Below, piece after piece: positions 55,881 through 63,815 of a stretch of 64,000 nt of DNA. Made by a program: the position numbers and the translations under genes. Every line of letters begins with the position of its first letter. Within the stretch, counting starts at the first letter, position 1. Below the pieces are notes generated by a model. That model saw nothing but the letters and a program-made list of their open reading frames with translations. It did no database searches and was not told where the DNA came from. This stretch comes from Microlunatus sagamiharensis (GTDB taxonomy: Bacteria > Actinomycetota > Actinomycetes > Propionibacteriales > Propionibacteriaceae), in the NCBI RefSeq assembly GCF_900105785.1, contig NZ_LT629799.1, positions 2,976,001-3,040,000 on the forward strand, written 5' to 3'.

Positions 55881-56798
55881 TCAGAGGAACGTGCGCGAGA
55901 GCCGCGCGTGGCGGTTCACGTCCTTGTAGAGCAGGTAGCGGAACCGTCCCGGTCCGCCGGCGTAGCAGGCCTGCGGGCAGAAGGCGCGCAGCCACATGAA
56001 GTCGCCGGCCTCGACCTCGACCCAGTCGGTGTTGAGCCGGTAGACCGCCTTGCCCTCGAGGACGTAGAGGCCGTGCTCCATGACGTGGGTCTCGGCGAAG
56101 GGGATCACGGCGCCCGGCTCGAAGGTGACGACGTTGACGTGCATGTCGTGGCGCAGGTCGCCCGGGTCGACGAACCGCGTCGTCGCCCAACGCCCGTCGG
56201 TGCCCGGCATCGGCGTCGGGGCCACCTCGCGGTCGCTGCTGACGAACGCCTCGGGCGCGTCCAGCCCCTCGACGCGCTCGTAGGCCTTGCGGATCCAGTG
56301 GAACCCGAGGGTCTCCGGCCCGTCGTTGTGCAGCGTCCAGCGCTGGCCGGGCGGCAGGTAGACGAAGGTGCCCGCCTCGAGACGGTGCTCGGCCCGGTCC
56401 TCCTCGGGGCCCAGCGTCAGGCGGCCCTCCCCGCCGACGACGAACAGCACGCCCTCGGCCGCGGCATCCGGCTCCGGGTGGTCGCTGCCGCCGCCGGGAG
56501 CGACGTCCATGACGTACTGCGAGAACGTCTCGGCGAACCCCGACAGCGGCCGCGCGAGCACCCAGGCCCGGGTTCCCTCCCAGAAGGGGAGGTAGCTGGC
56601 CGTGATGTCACGGATCACGCCGCTGGGGATCACCGCGTACGCCTCGGTGAACATGGCGCGGTCGGTGAGCAGCGCAGTCTGCGGGGGCAGCCCGCCCGGG
56701 GGCACGTGGTAGCTGGTGCTGGGCAGCGGACCGCCCGCTGGCCGCAGCGCGGCGGGGTCGGCGCTGACGGTGTCGTGCGTCGTTCCGTCGCTGGTCAC
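55881..56798 (-). CDS. (S)-ureidoglycine aminohydrolase, bicupin
   Basis: 305 residues with two cupin domains. The first covers WVLARPLSGFAETFSQYVMD to HWIRKAYERVEG. The second has DMHVNVVTFEPGAVIPFAET, HVMEHGLYVLEGKAVYRLNT and DFMWLRAFCPQACYAGG. These carry the metal-binding His/Glu and the Lys/Gln features of the AllE/UGlyAH group. It converts (S)-ureidoglycine to (S)-ureidoglycolate and ammonia. Start GTG 56798 overlaps the DUF6986 stop by 4 bp. No allantoate amidohydrolase, which would supply the substrate, is present in the window. Confidence 0.9.
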   Translation of the reverse strand: MTSDGTTHDTVSADPAALRPAGGPLPSTSYHVPPGGLPPQTALLTDRAMFTEAYAVIPSGVIRDITASYLPFWEGTRAWVLARPLSGFAETFSQYVMDVAPGGGSDHPEPDAAAEGVLFVVGGEGRLTLGPEEDRAEHRLEAGTFVYLPPGQRWTLHNDGPETLGFHWIRKAYERVEGLDAPEAFVSSDREVAPTPMPGTDGRWATTRFVDPGDLRHDMHVNVVTFEPGAVIPFAETHVMEHGLYVLEGKAVYRLNTDWVEVEAGDFMWLRAFCPQACYAGGPGRFRYLLYKDVNRHARLSRTFL

Positions 56799-58093
56799 GC
56801 GTGCTCCTCCTCGGCGCGGGCGGGCGCCCGCAGGCTCTCGGTGTCGGACTTGGGCTGCGCCAGTCGAGCGAGCGTGGCGTGGTCGAGGCCCGTCGCCTCG
56901 CGCAGGGTCTCCTCGCCGACCGCGCCGCAGGAGACCCCGCGGTCGACGAAGCGCGCCAGCGCGCGGGCGGTCGCCGGCTCGTCGAGGACGCCGCCCTCGT
57001 CGCGCCGCAGGTACGCCCGCAGCCGGCCCGCGGCACGGTCGAACCCGCCGGCGAAGAAGGCGAAGGTCGCGAGGTAGCGCGTCGGCAGCTGGCCGGGGTG
57101 CAGGTCCCAGCCCTGGTAGTAGGCGCGCTCCAGGCTGCGGCGCACCAGGTCGTGGTGCAGCCGCCAGGCGTGGCGGACGGCGTCCGCGTCGCCGACGGGC
57201 AGGACGTTCGTCGAGCCGTCGGAGAGCTGCACACCGGTCTCGGCCGCCGCGGCCTGCATGACCAGCTTGGCGAAGTCCGCGCCCGGGTGGGCCATCGACT
57301 GCTGCTCGGCGGCGACCTCGAGCGAGGCGCTGTAGTCGTACGTGCCGTAGTGCAGGCCGGTGACGCGCCCCGCGCCGACGTGCAGCGCGGCGGCGACCTC
57401 GTGGCGGCCGTCGGCGCCGAGGACCAGCGGCGGCGTCTCGACCTGGACCTCGAAGCCGAGCCGACCCTCGGGCAGCCCCGCGGCCTGCTCGATCGCCGCG
57501 CACGCGCCGACCATGACCTCGACCTGGCTCGCGGTGCTGACCTTGGGCAGCGTGAGCCGCAGGCCCTCGGGCAGCCCGCCGTGCTCGAGCAGCGTGGACA
57601 GGAAGAGGTCGAGCGTCCGCAGGCCGCGGCGCCGGGTGGGCGCCTCGAAGCACTTGAAGCGGATGCCGACGAAGGCGGGCGCACGGCCCTCCGCCATCGC
57701 CGAGGCCAGCGCGGACGCGGCCCGGACGACGTCGGCGTCCTCCTGCGCGTCGCCGGGGCGGCCGTAGCCGTCCTCGAAGTCGATCCGCAGGTCCTCGACG
57801 GGTTCGCGGCCGAGCTTGGCCACGACCCGCGGCGCGACGGACCCGGCCACCCCGTCGGGCAGCCCGACCAGCGCGCACAGCGCATCGATTCCCCCGTGCG
57901 CCTCGAGCAGCGCGGTCGCCTCGGTGCCCCAGCGCTCCGTCAGGTCGGGCGTGTAGCGCTGCCCCGGGACGTACACGGTGTGCACGGGCTGCCGCAGCCC
58001 GCGCCCGCCCGGGTAGGCCCGGGCCAGGTGGGCGTCGGTCTCGGCCAGCCGCGCGTCGGCCTCGTCGAGGAAGCCGGCGCCGAGCAGGGTCAC
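56795..58093 (-). CDS. DUF6986 / HpcH-HpaI aldolase-like enzyme of unknown reaction
   Basis: 432 residues. The central part looks like the HpcH/HpaI-CitE TIM barrel: DLRIDFEDGYG, RFKCFEAPTRRRGLRTLDLF, LRLTLPKVSTASQVEVM and GFEVQVETPPLVLG supply the acidic metal-binding residues expected of that fold. The C-terminal segment WDLHPGQLPTRYLATFAFFA is conserved in style. It is translationally coupled on both sides, to malate synthase and to ureidoglycine aminohydrolase, so it very likely acts on an allantoin- or glyoxylate-derived compound. The reaction is unknown; ureidoglycolate cleavage or a glyoxylate-condensing aldolase are possibilities, both inference. Confidence 0.8.
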   Translation of the reverse strand: MTLLGAGFLDEADARLAETDAHLARAYPGGRGLRQPVHTVYVPGQRYTPDLTERWGTEATALLEAHGGIDALCALVGLPDGVAGSVAPRVVAKLGREPVEDLRIDFEDGYGRPGDAQEDADVVRAASALASAMAEGRAPAFVGIRFKCFEAPTRRRGLRTLDLFLSTLLEHGGLPEGLRLTLPKVSTASQVEVMVGACAAIEQAAGLPEGRLGFEVQVETPPLVLGADGRHEVAAALHVGAGRVTGLHYGTYDYSASLEVAAEQQSMAHPGADFAKLVMQAAAAETGVQLSDGSTNVLPVGDADAVRHAWRLHHDLVRRSLERAYYQGWDLHPGQLPTRYLATFAFFAGGFDRAAGRLRAYLRRDEGGVLDEPATARALARFVDRGVSCGAVGEETLREATGLDHATLARLAQPKSDTESLRAPARAEEEHA

Positions 58094-59688
58094 GCGATCC
58101 GCTCGTACGCCGGCAGCGTCAGGAAGTCGACGAACTCCTCCGAGAGGCACAGGTCGGCGACGAGCGCGTGCGCCGGGCGGTAGTGGGCCTCGAAGGCCTC
58201 CTCCCCCACCTGGCCGCGCAGCCGCTCCGACTCCTCGTCGAGGACGCGGGACACGAGCTCGCGGGTCACGGGCTCCCCGGTGTCGGCCAGCACGGTCGCG
58301 TTGCGGATCAGCTGCCAGACCTGCGCACGGCTGATCTCCGCGGTCGCCGCGTCCTCCATGAGGTTGTGGATGGCCACCGCGCCGTTGCCCGACAGCCACA
58401 CGGCGGTGTAGGCCAGGGCGACGTAGAGGTTGTTCCGCAGGCCGGTGAGGGTGTTCGATCCCGAGGCCGACCGCACGTCGAGCAGCTGCTCCGCGCTCAC
58501 CTCGACGTCGTCACGTCGCCGGTCGACCTGGTTGGGCCTGTCGCCGAGCCGGGCGTCGAAGACCTCCTGGCAGACGGGCACGAGGTCGGGGTGGGCGACC
58601 CAGGAGCCGTCGAAGCCGTCGCCGGCCTCGCGCTCCTTGTCGGCCCGCACCTTGGCGAAGGCGGCCGCGTTGACCTCGGGGTCCTTGCGGCTCGGGATCA
58701 CCGCGGCCATGCCGCCCATCGCGAAGGCGCCGCGGGCGTGGCAGGTCTTCACGAGCAGCTCGGTGTAGGCGCGCATGAAGGGCGCGGTCATGGTGATGTC
58801 GGCGCGGTCGACGAGCACGAAGTCCGGCCCGGCGTCACGGAAGAACTTGATGATGCTGAACAGGTAGTCCCAGCGACCGGCGTTGAGCCCGGACGCGTGG
58901 TCGCGGAGCTCGTAGAGCAGCTCCTCCATCTCGAAGGCCGCGGGGATCGTCTCGACCAGCATCGTCGCGCGGATGGTCCCGTACGCGACCCCGAGCTCGG
59001 CCTGGGCGAAGGTGAAGACGTCGTTCCACAGCCGCGCCTCGAGGTGCGACTCCATCTTGGGCAGGTAGTAGTACGGCCCGTGGCCGTTGTCGAGCAGCAG
59101 CCGGGCCAGGTGGAAGAAGTGCAGGCCGAAGTCGACCAGCGCGCCGACGCCGCGGCGGCCGTCGCGCAGCAGGTGGGCCTCGTCGAGGTGCCAGCCGCGG
59201 GGACGCATGACGACGACGGCGAGCGGGGCGTCGGTGCGCAGCGCGTACTCCCGGCCGTTCTCGGCGGTGAAGGAGAGCGTGCCGCGGGCGGCGTCGCGCA
59301 GGTTCAGGACCGAGCCGACGACGTTGGCCCAGGTCGGGCTGCTGGCGTCCTCCATGTCGGCGAGCCAGACCTTGGCGCCGGAGTTGAGCGCGTTGATCGC
59401 CATCTTGGCCGGGGTCGCCGGGCCGGTCATCTCCACGCGGCGGTCCTGCAGCGCCGGCGGGGCGGGCGCGACCTGCCAGTCCGACTCCCGCACCTCGCGC
59501 GTCGCGGGCAGGAAGTCGAGCCGCCCGGTGCGGGCCGCCTCCTCGCGCCGGGCACCGCGCGCGGCCAGCAGCTCGTCACGCCGGTCGGCGAAGCGCTCGT
59601 GCAACGCCTCGACGAAGGCCAGCGCCTCCGGCGTGAGGATCTCCTCGGCCCGCTCGATCGGGTGCGGGTCGGTCAGCTCGAGCGTCAT
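58090..59688 (-). CDS. aceB: Malate synthase A
   Basis: 532 residues, AceB form. It condenses glyoxylate with acetyl-CoA to malate. PATPAKMAINALNSGAKVWL, LADMEDASSPTWANV, the signature LRDHASGLNAGRWDYLFSII and PSRKDPEVNA are present. The start is ATG 59688. It is the first gene of the uricase operon, showing that glyoxylate from purines is the intended substrate; no isocitrate lyase is adjacent. Tandem IclR-type sites lie 130-165 bp upstream. Confidence 0.95.
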   Translation of the reverse strand: MTLELTDPHPIERAEEILTPEALAFVEALHERFADRRDELLAARGARREEAARTGRLDFLPATREVRESDWQVAPAPPALQDRRVEMTGPATPAKMAINALNSGAKVWLADMEDASSPTWANVVGSVLNLRDAARGTLSFTAENGREYALRTDAPLAVVVMRPRGWHLDEAHLLRDGRRGVGALVDFGLHFFHLARLLLDNGHGPYYYLPKMESHLEARLWNDVFTFAQAELGVAYGTIRATMLVETIPAAFEMEELLYELRDHASGLNAGRWDYLFSIIKFFRDAGPDFVLVDRADITMTAPFMRAYTELLVKTCHARGAFAMGGMAAVIPSRKDPEVNAAAFAKVRADKEREAGDGFDGSWVAHPDLVPVCQEVFDARLGDRPNQVDRRRDDVEVSAEQLLDVRSASGSNTLTGLRNNLYVALAYTAVWLSGNGAVAIHNLMEDAATAEISRAQVWQLIRNATVLADTGEPVTRELVSRVLDEESERLRGQVGEEAFEAHYRPAHALVADLCLSEEFVDFLTLPAYERIA

Positions 59689-59817
59689 GCGGGGCGCCTC
59701 TCGGTGGTGGAGCGGACGGGCGTCGGTCGGGCTGGGGTCGCGGTGACGAGGTCATCGTGGCAGGTCCGTCAGACAGGACGTGGCACCGGCCCTCGAGGTG
59801 TGCCCCAAGGGCTACGC

Positions 59818-59853
59818 TTCCGCAGAGTGGACTCTAGATTCTGCCACTTGGAA
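59818..59853. promoter_or_regulatory. Tandem IclR-type operator candidates before aceB
   Basis: TTCCGCAGAGTGGAC (59818-59832) and TTCTGCCACTTGGAA (59839-59853) match TTCCGC-N3-GCGGAA at 10 and 9 of 12 arm positions. Their starts are 21 bp apart, the spacing also seen before xdhA. Confidence 0.5.
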
Positions 59854-59955
59854 GAGCAAGGTCTGGCCCGGCCTCCTCACGCTCCAGACCTCGTCGCCCT
59901 GCCGCCTCGCACGACGCACCGGCACCGAGCCGCCGCAGCGGCTGCCCCACTCCCC

Positions 59956-60059
59956 TGACCAGTGGTCACCAGTGGCGCCGACACGCCGGGCCCACCGCCC
60001 CTAAATGACCACTGGTCACCACACCGCCGAGCCGACCACCCGGACGTGACCAGTGGTCA
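59956..60059. repeat. Three copies of a 13-bp palindrome
   Basis: TGACCAGTGGTCA at 59956-59968, TGACCACTGGTCA at 60006-60018 and TGACCAGTGGTCA at 60047-60059. They lie between the GH15 stop and the aceB promoter. They may be an operator cluster or part of a terminator-like repeat. Confidence 0.6.
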
Positions 60060-60074
60060 ACCCGGGTGCACCGG

Positions 60075-61904
60075 TCAGCCGAGCTCGCGGTCCAGGTTGT
60101 GGGCCGCGCTGATGAGGGCGAGGTGGGTGAAAGCCTGCGGGAAGTTGCCGAGCTGCTCGCCGTTGAGGCCGATCTGCTCGGCGAAGAGGCCGAGGTGGTT
60201 GGCGTACGTCATCATCTTCTCCAGCGCCAGCCGCGCCTCGGCGATGCGGCCGACCCGTGTGAGCGCCTCGACGTACCAGAACGAGCAGAGCGAGAAGGTG
60301 CCCTCGCCGCCCGAGACCCCGTCCGAGACGGCCTCGACGTCGTAGCGGAACACCAGGGTGTCGGTGACCAGGCGCTCCTCGATGACCTTGAGCGTGGAGA
60401 GGAAGCGCGGGTCCTGCGGCGCCACGAACTTGACCTGCGGCATCAGCAGCAGTCCCGCGTCGACGGTGTCGGAGCCGGTGGCCTGCACGAAGCTCTGCAG
60501 GTCGTCGTCCCAGCACTCCTCCATGACGTTGGCGTAGATCTCGTCGCGGACGCGCGACCACTTCGTGATGTCGCCGGGCAGCCCGCGCTGGCGCGCCACC
60601 CGCACCGCACGTTCGAGGGCCACCCACTCCATGAGCCGCGAGGTCGTGTGCTGGCGGGGCTCGTCGCGCGACTCCCACATGCCCGCGTCCTTCGCGTCCC
60701 AGTGGTCGAGCAGCCAGTCGACGAGGCGGCGCAGGTCCTTCCAGGCGTCGTAGCTGATGCCCGGGCCGTACTTGTTGTAGAGGTAGATCGAGTCGATCAG
60801 GTCGCCGTAGATGTCGAGCTGCAGCTGCCCCGCGGCGGCGTTGCCCACCCGGACCGGCTTGGACCCGGCGTAGCCCGACAGGTGGTCGAGCTCCTCCTCG
60901 TGGCTCGGGATGTTGCCGTCGAGGTCGTAGAGCACGCGCAGCGGGCCGAGCTCCTCGGTGCTGTCCTGGTCCTGCTGGCCGAGGCGCTCGGAGAGCCACC
61001 GGATGAACGCGGCGGCCTCCTCCAGGAAGCCGAGGCGCAGCAGCGCGTAGAGGCTGAAGCCGGCGTCGCGGATCCAGACGTAGCGGTAGTCCCAGTTGCG
61101 GCCCCCGCCGATCTCCTCGGGCAGGCTCGTCGTCACCGACGCGACGATCCCGCCGCTGGGCTCGTGGCAGAGCATCTTGAGGGTCAACGCCGAGCGGTTC
61201 ACGGTCTCGCGCCAGCGGCCCGTGTACGACGACTGACCGATCCAGGCCTGCCAGAAGCGGTTCGTCGCGTCGAAGAGCTCGTCGGCGTCGGTCCCGGTCT
61301 CGGGCTCGAACGCGTCCTCGGCGTCGAGGACCTCGAGCACGAGCAGGACACGGTCGCCCTCGGACAGGTGCAGGTCGGCCATGACGTCGTCCCCGTCGAC
61401 GTGGACCTCGACGGTCGTGCTGAACCCCAGCCGCAGCGAGCTGCTCTCGATGAGCACCCCACCTTCGACCTCGGTCAGCCGCGGACGCTCGCGCGCGTAG
61501 TCGGGCCGGGCGGCCAGACGCATCTGCAGGCGGATGTCGCCGCGCACGCACTGCACGCGGCGTACGAGCCGCTGCCGGTGGTCCTCGTCGCCCGACTTGA
61601 GCAGCGGCATGAAGTCGTGGACCTCGACCATGCCCTCGTCGGTGAGGAAGCGGGTGTTGAGGATGTTGGAGTCGGGGAAGTAGAACTGGTGCGCCCGCAC
61701 GTCGCCGTCCACGGGGCGCAGGTCCCACGACCCGCCCTCGTCGGTGTCGAGGATCCGCGCGAAGACGCTGGGCGCGTCGAACCGACCCGGGCAGAACCAG
61801 TCGATGCTGCCGTCGGTCGCGACGAGCGCCGCCGTCCGGAGGTCGCCGATCATGCCGTGGTCGGAGATCGTGGGCGGGGGCGGCTGGTCGTCCTGACGGG
61901 TCAC
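60075..61904 (-). CDS. Glycoside hydrolase family 15 protein (glucoamylase/trehalase-like)
   Basis: About 609 residues. The GH15 N-terminal domain (SDHGMIGDLRTAALVATDGS, IDWFCPGRFDAPSVFARILD) is followed by the alpha/alpha-toroid catalytic domain with NWDYRYVWIRDAGFSLYALL, GNAAAGQLQLDIYGD and GGEGTFSLCSFWYVEAL, which carry the acid/base glutamates. Actinobacterial members of this type include trehalases and glucan hydrolases; which applies is not clear. There is no signal peptide, so it is cytoplasmic. GTG 61904 begins just before the conserved domain; GTG 61964 would add 20 residues but lies only 13 bp from an inverted repeat. Confidence 0.88.
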   Translation of the reverse strand: MTRQDDQPPPPTISDHGMIGDLRTAALVATDGSIDWFCPGRFDAPSVFARILDTDEGGSWDLRPVDGDVRAHQFYFPDSNILNTRFLTDEGMVEVHDFMPLLKSGDEDHRQRLVRRVQCVRGDIRLQMRLAARPDYARERPRLTEVEGGVLIESSSLRLGFSTTVEVHVDGDDVMADLHLSEGDRVLLVLEVLDAEDAFEPETGTDADELFDATNRFWQAWIGQSSYTGRWRETVNRSALTLKMLCHEPSGGIVASVTTSLPEEIGGGRNWDYRYVWIRDAGFSLYALLRLGFLEEAAAFIRWLSERLGQQDQDSTEELGPLRVLYDLDGNIPSHEEELDHLSGYAGSKPVRVGNAAAGQLQLDIYGDLIDSIYLYNKYGPGISYDAWKDLRRLVDWLLDHWDAKDAGMWESRDEPRQHTTSRLMEWVALERAVRVARQRGLPGDITKWSRVRDEIYANVMEECWDDDLQSFVQATGSDTVDAGLLLMPQVKFVAPQDPRFLSTLKVIEERLVTDTLVFRYDVEAVSDGVSGGEGTFSLCSFWYVEALTRVGRIAEARLALEKMMTYANHLGLFAEQIGLNGEQLGNFPQAFTHLALISAAHNLDRELG

Positions 61905-61977
61905 CCCGCAAGCCTGCCAGGGCAACCCGTACGCCGACGCGTGGTGGTCAGCCAACGGGCTCACCCGTGATCTCGGT

Positions 61978-62037
61978 CGAGCGGTAGGTTGCGGCGCCTC
62001 TCGGCGAGGAAAAGGCGCGGCAACCTACCGCTCGGCG
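61978..62037. terminator. Long inverted repeat, family C copy 2
   Basis: Arms containing GAGCGGTAGGTTGCGGCG (from 61980) and CGCGGCAACCTACCGCTC (to 62033) match with one or two mismatches and a spacer of about 12 bp. It shares its arm sequence with 52945-53007. It lies downstream of tRNA-Ala and upstream of GH15, both on the minus strand. Confidence 0.7.
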
Positions 62038-62124
62038 AGGAGAGCTGGGCGCACCGGATCATGCAGAGGCAGAGGGTGCTGGAGAACGCAGAACGCCCGT
62101 GACATGGTCACGGGCGCTGGAGGG

Positions 62125-62197
62125 TGGAGCCTAGGGGATTCGAACCCCTGACCTTCTCATTGCGAACGAGACGCGCTACCAACTGCGCCAAGGCCCC
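62125..62197 (-). tRNA. tRNA-Ala (CGC)
   Basis: 73-nt cloverleaf. Acceptor GGGGCCT/AGGCTCC contains the G3-U70 pair that identifies alanine tRNAs. The anticodon loop is TTCGCAA (anticodon CGC), and the T-arm is AGGGG-TTCGAAT-CCCCT. CCA is not encoded. Confidence 0.93.
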
Positions 62198-62269
62198 TCG
62201 TGGTCGTTCCCGACCGGTGGTGAACATTACCACCGTCGGGAGGCGATCGCCTCCCGACGAGACCCGGGG

Positions 62270-63055
62270 TCAGGCCGAGGCGGCCTTGGCCCCGCCGTCC
62301 TGCTCGTCGATCCCGGTGGTCTCGACGTCCTCGACGACGACCTCCGGGGCGTCGGCGGTGACCGGGACGCTCCGGCGGCCCGAGGAGGTGACGTCGGGGG
62401 CGGACAGGTCGATGGTGCGGACCGTGCGCGGGGCCAGCGGCTTGGACACGTACGTCGGCACGGTGATCGGCAGCGGGTCCCACAGGCCCGGCTTGCTGTC
62501 GGTCTCGGCGTCCTTCTTGGCGGCCTTGCGGGTCTTGCGGTCGCGGGACTCGACGTCCTTGCGGCTGATGAGGACCGTCTTCTCGTCACTGCCGCGGCTG
62601 ATGGCGACGTAGCGCGCGTCGAGGTCGCGACGCATCGCGCGGACGCTGACGCGGGAGACGACCACGAAGAGGAGCACCAGACCGCCGGGGACGGCGACGC
62701 TCCACCAGGGCAGCCAGCCGACGGAGGCGACGCTGATCACGCCGCACAGGACGGCGAACAGCGCCGACAGCACGCGGCGGCGACGAGAGGCCGCGACCCG
62801 CTCGAGACGGCGCAGGTCGGCGACGGCCGCGCGGCGCGTGACGGGGGTCGACACCTCGAACTCACGCAGCTCGGTCAGGTCCTGGTCGAGCAGCGGCGCG
62901 GTGCCGTGCCGCAGGATGCGGACGGAGTCGGAGAAGGGGTCGACGTGCTCGCCCTCGACGTCCGGCTCGCCCTCCCGACGGCGCACGAAGTGCGGCACCA
63001 GGTAGGCCAGCCAGGCGATCGCGATGGCCGCAAAGATCAGTCCCGTCGTCCCCAC
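62270..63055 (-). CDS. GlpR-like membrane protein
   Basis: 261 residues. An N-terminal transmembrane helix (GLIFAAIAIAWLAYLVPHFV) is followed by RRREGEP, a cytoplasmic stretch, and then two further helices (about 99-140). The tail is long, charged and probably disordered (DVESRDRKTRKAAKKDAETD onward). Its place directly after rimJ and mogA, and its helix pattern, match the actinobacterial protein described in Corynebacterium as GlpR, a membrane receptor for a gephyrin-like molybdotransferase linked to cell division (Rv0996 position in M. tuberculosis). The assignment rests on synteny and topology. It starts 99 bp after rimJ. Confidence 0.65.
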   Translation of the reverse strand: MGTTGLIFAAIAIAWLAYLVPHFVRRREGEPDVEGEHVDPFSDSVRILRHGTAPLLDQDLTELREFEVSTPVTRRAAVADLRRLERVAASRRRRVLSALFAVLCGVISVASVGWLPWWSVAVPGGLVLLFVVVSRVSVRAMRRDLDARYVAISRGSDEKTVLISRKDVESRDRKTRKAAKKDAETDSKPGLWDPLPITVPTYVSKPLAPRTVRTIDLSAPDVTSSGRRSVPVTADAPEVVVEDVETTGIDEQDGGAKAASA

Positions 63056-63154
63056 GAGCGAACGCTATGGGGTGGGCCGGTGCGGGCAGCCGACCTGCGG
63101 GGGTGTGTCGCGTGATCGTCGCGTGACCTCGCCGTCGAGGAGGTCACAGTTCAG

Positions 63155-63805
63155 TCAGGCGGGCGCCGTCGGGCCCCGCAGGGACTCGTAGCGGCGCACC
63201 ATGCCCTCGCCCACCTCCTCGGCGTTCAGCGCGAAGACGAGGTGGTCGCGCCAGTCGCCGTCGATGTGGAGGTAGCGCGGACGCAGCCCCTCGGTGCGGA
63301 AGCCGAGCTTCTCCACCACGCGCAGGCTCGCCGCGTTCTCGGGGCGGATCGCGATCTCGATGCGGTGCAGCCGCATGACCGAGAAGCAGTAGTCGACGGC
63401 CAGCGCCACCGCGGTCGGGATGATGCCGCGCCCGGCGAGACGCTGGTCGACCCAGTAGCCGATCTGGCCCCACGACGCCGACCCGCCGACGATGCCGCTC
63501 ACCGTGAGCTGGCCGGCGAGCGAGGCCGGTCCCCCGGGCTGCTCGTCGTAGAAGACGAGCCAGGGCAGCATCCGGTCGTCGCGGGCCTGGCGGGTCAGCG
63601 AGCGCACCAGCGCGGAGTACGAGGTGGGTCCGGCCGACGACCCCGGCGGCAGGGTCGCCTCCCACGGCTTGAGCCAGGCGGCGTTGCGGCGGCGCACACG
63701 CTCCCACGGCAGCTGGTCGCGGCGCCGCATCGGCGAGAGCACGACGCGGTCGTGCCGCAGGCTGACCGGCCAGTGGTGCGTGCCGTAGCTGTACCCGGAG
63801 CTCAC
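63155..63805 (-). CDS. rimJ: GNAT-family N-acetyltransferase, RimJ-like
   Basis: About 216 residues. The GNAT core shows VSGIVGGSASWGQIGYWVDQ, the acetyl-CoA-binding segment RLAGRGIIPTAVALAVDYCF and RPENAASLRVVEKLGFRTEG, with the C-terminal HIDGDWRDHLVFALNAEE typical of RimJ/RimL-type protein N-terminal acetyltransferases. The start is GTG 63805; further upstream the frame is Cys/Arg-rich and implausible. It is the middle gene of mogA-rimJ-glpR, and the stop of mogA is 10 bp upstream. Confidence 0.88.
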   Translation of the reverse strand: MSSGYSYGTHHWPVSLRHDRVVLSPMRRRDQLPWERVRRRNAAWLKPWEATLPPGSSAGPTSYSALVRSLTRQARDDRMLPWLVFYDEQPGGPASLAGQLTVSGIVGGSASWGQIGYWVDQRLAGRGIIPTAVALAVDYCFSVMRLHRIEIAIRPENAASLRVVEKLGFRTEGLRPRYLHIDGDWRDHLVFALNAEEVGEGMVRRYESLRGPTAPA

Positions 63806-63815
63806 CGGACGGGCC

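Larger units (their letters stand above)
59689..60074. other. Upstream region of the aceB operon, 386 bp without a gene
   Basis: The part nearest aceB contains the IclR-type site pair at 59818-59853. The distal part (59956-60059) holds three near-perfect 13-bp palindromes. No coding frame with sensible composition was found. Confidence 0.6.
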
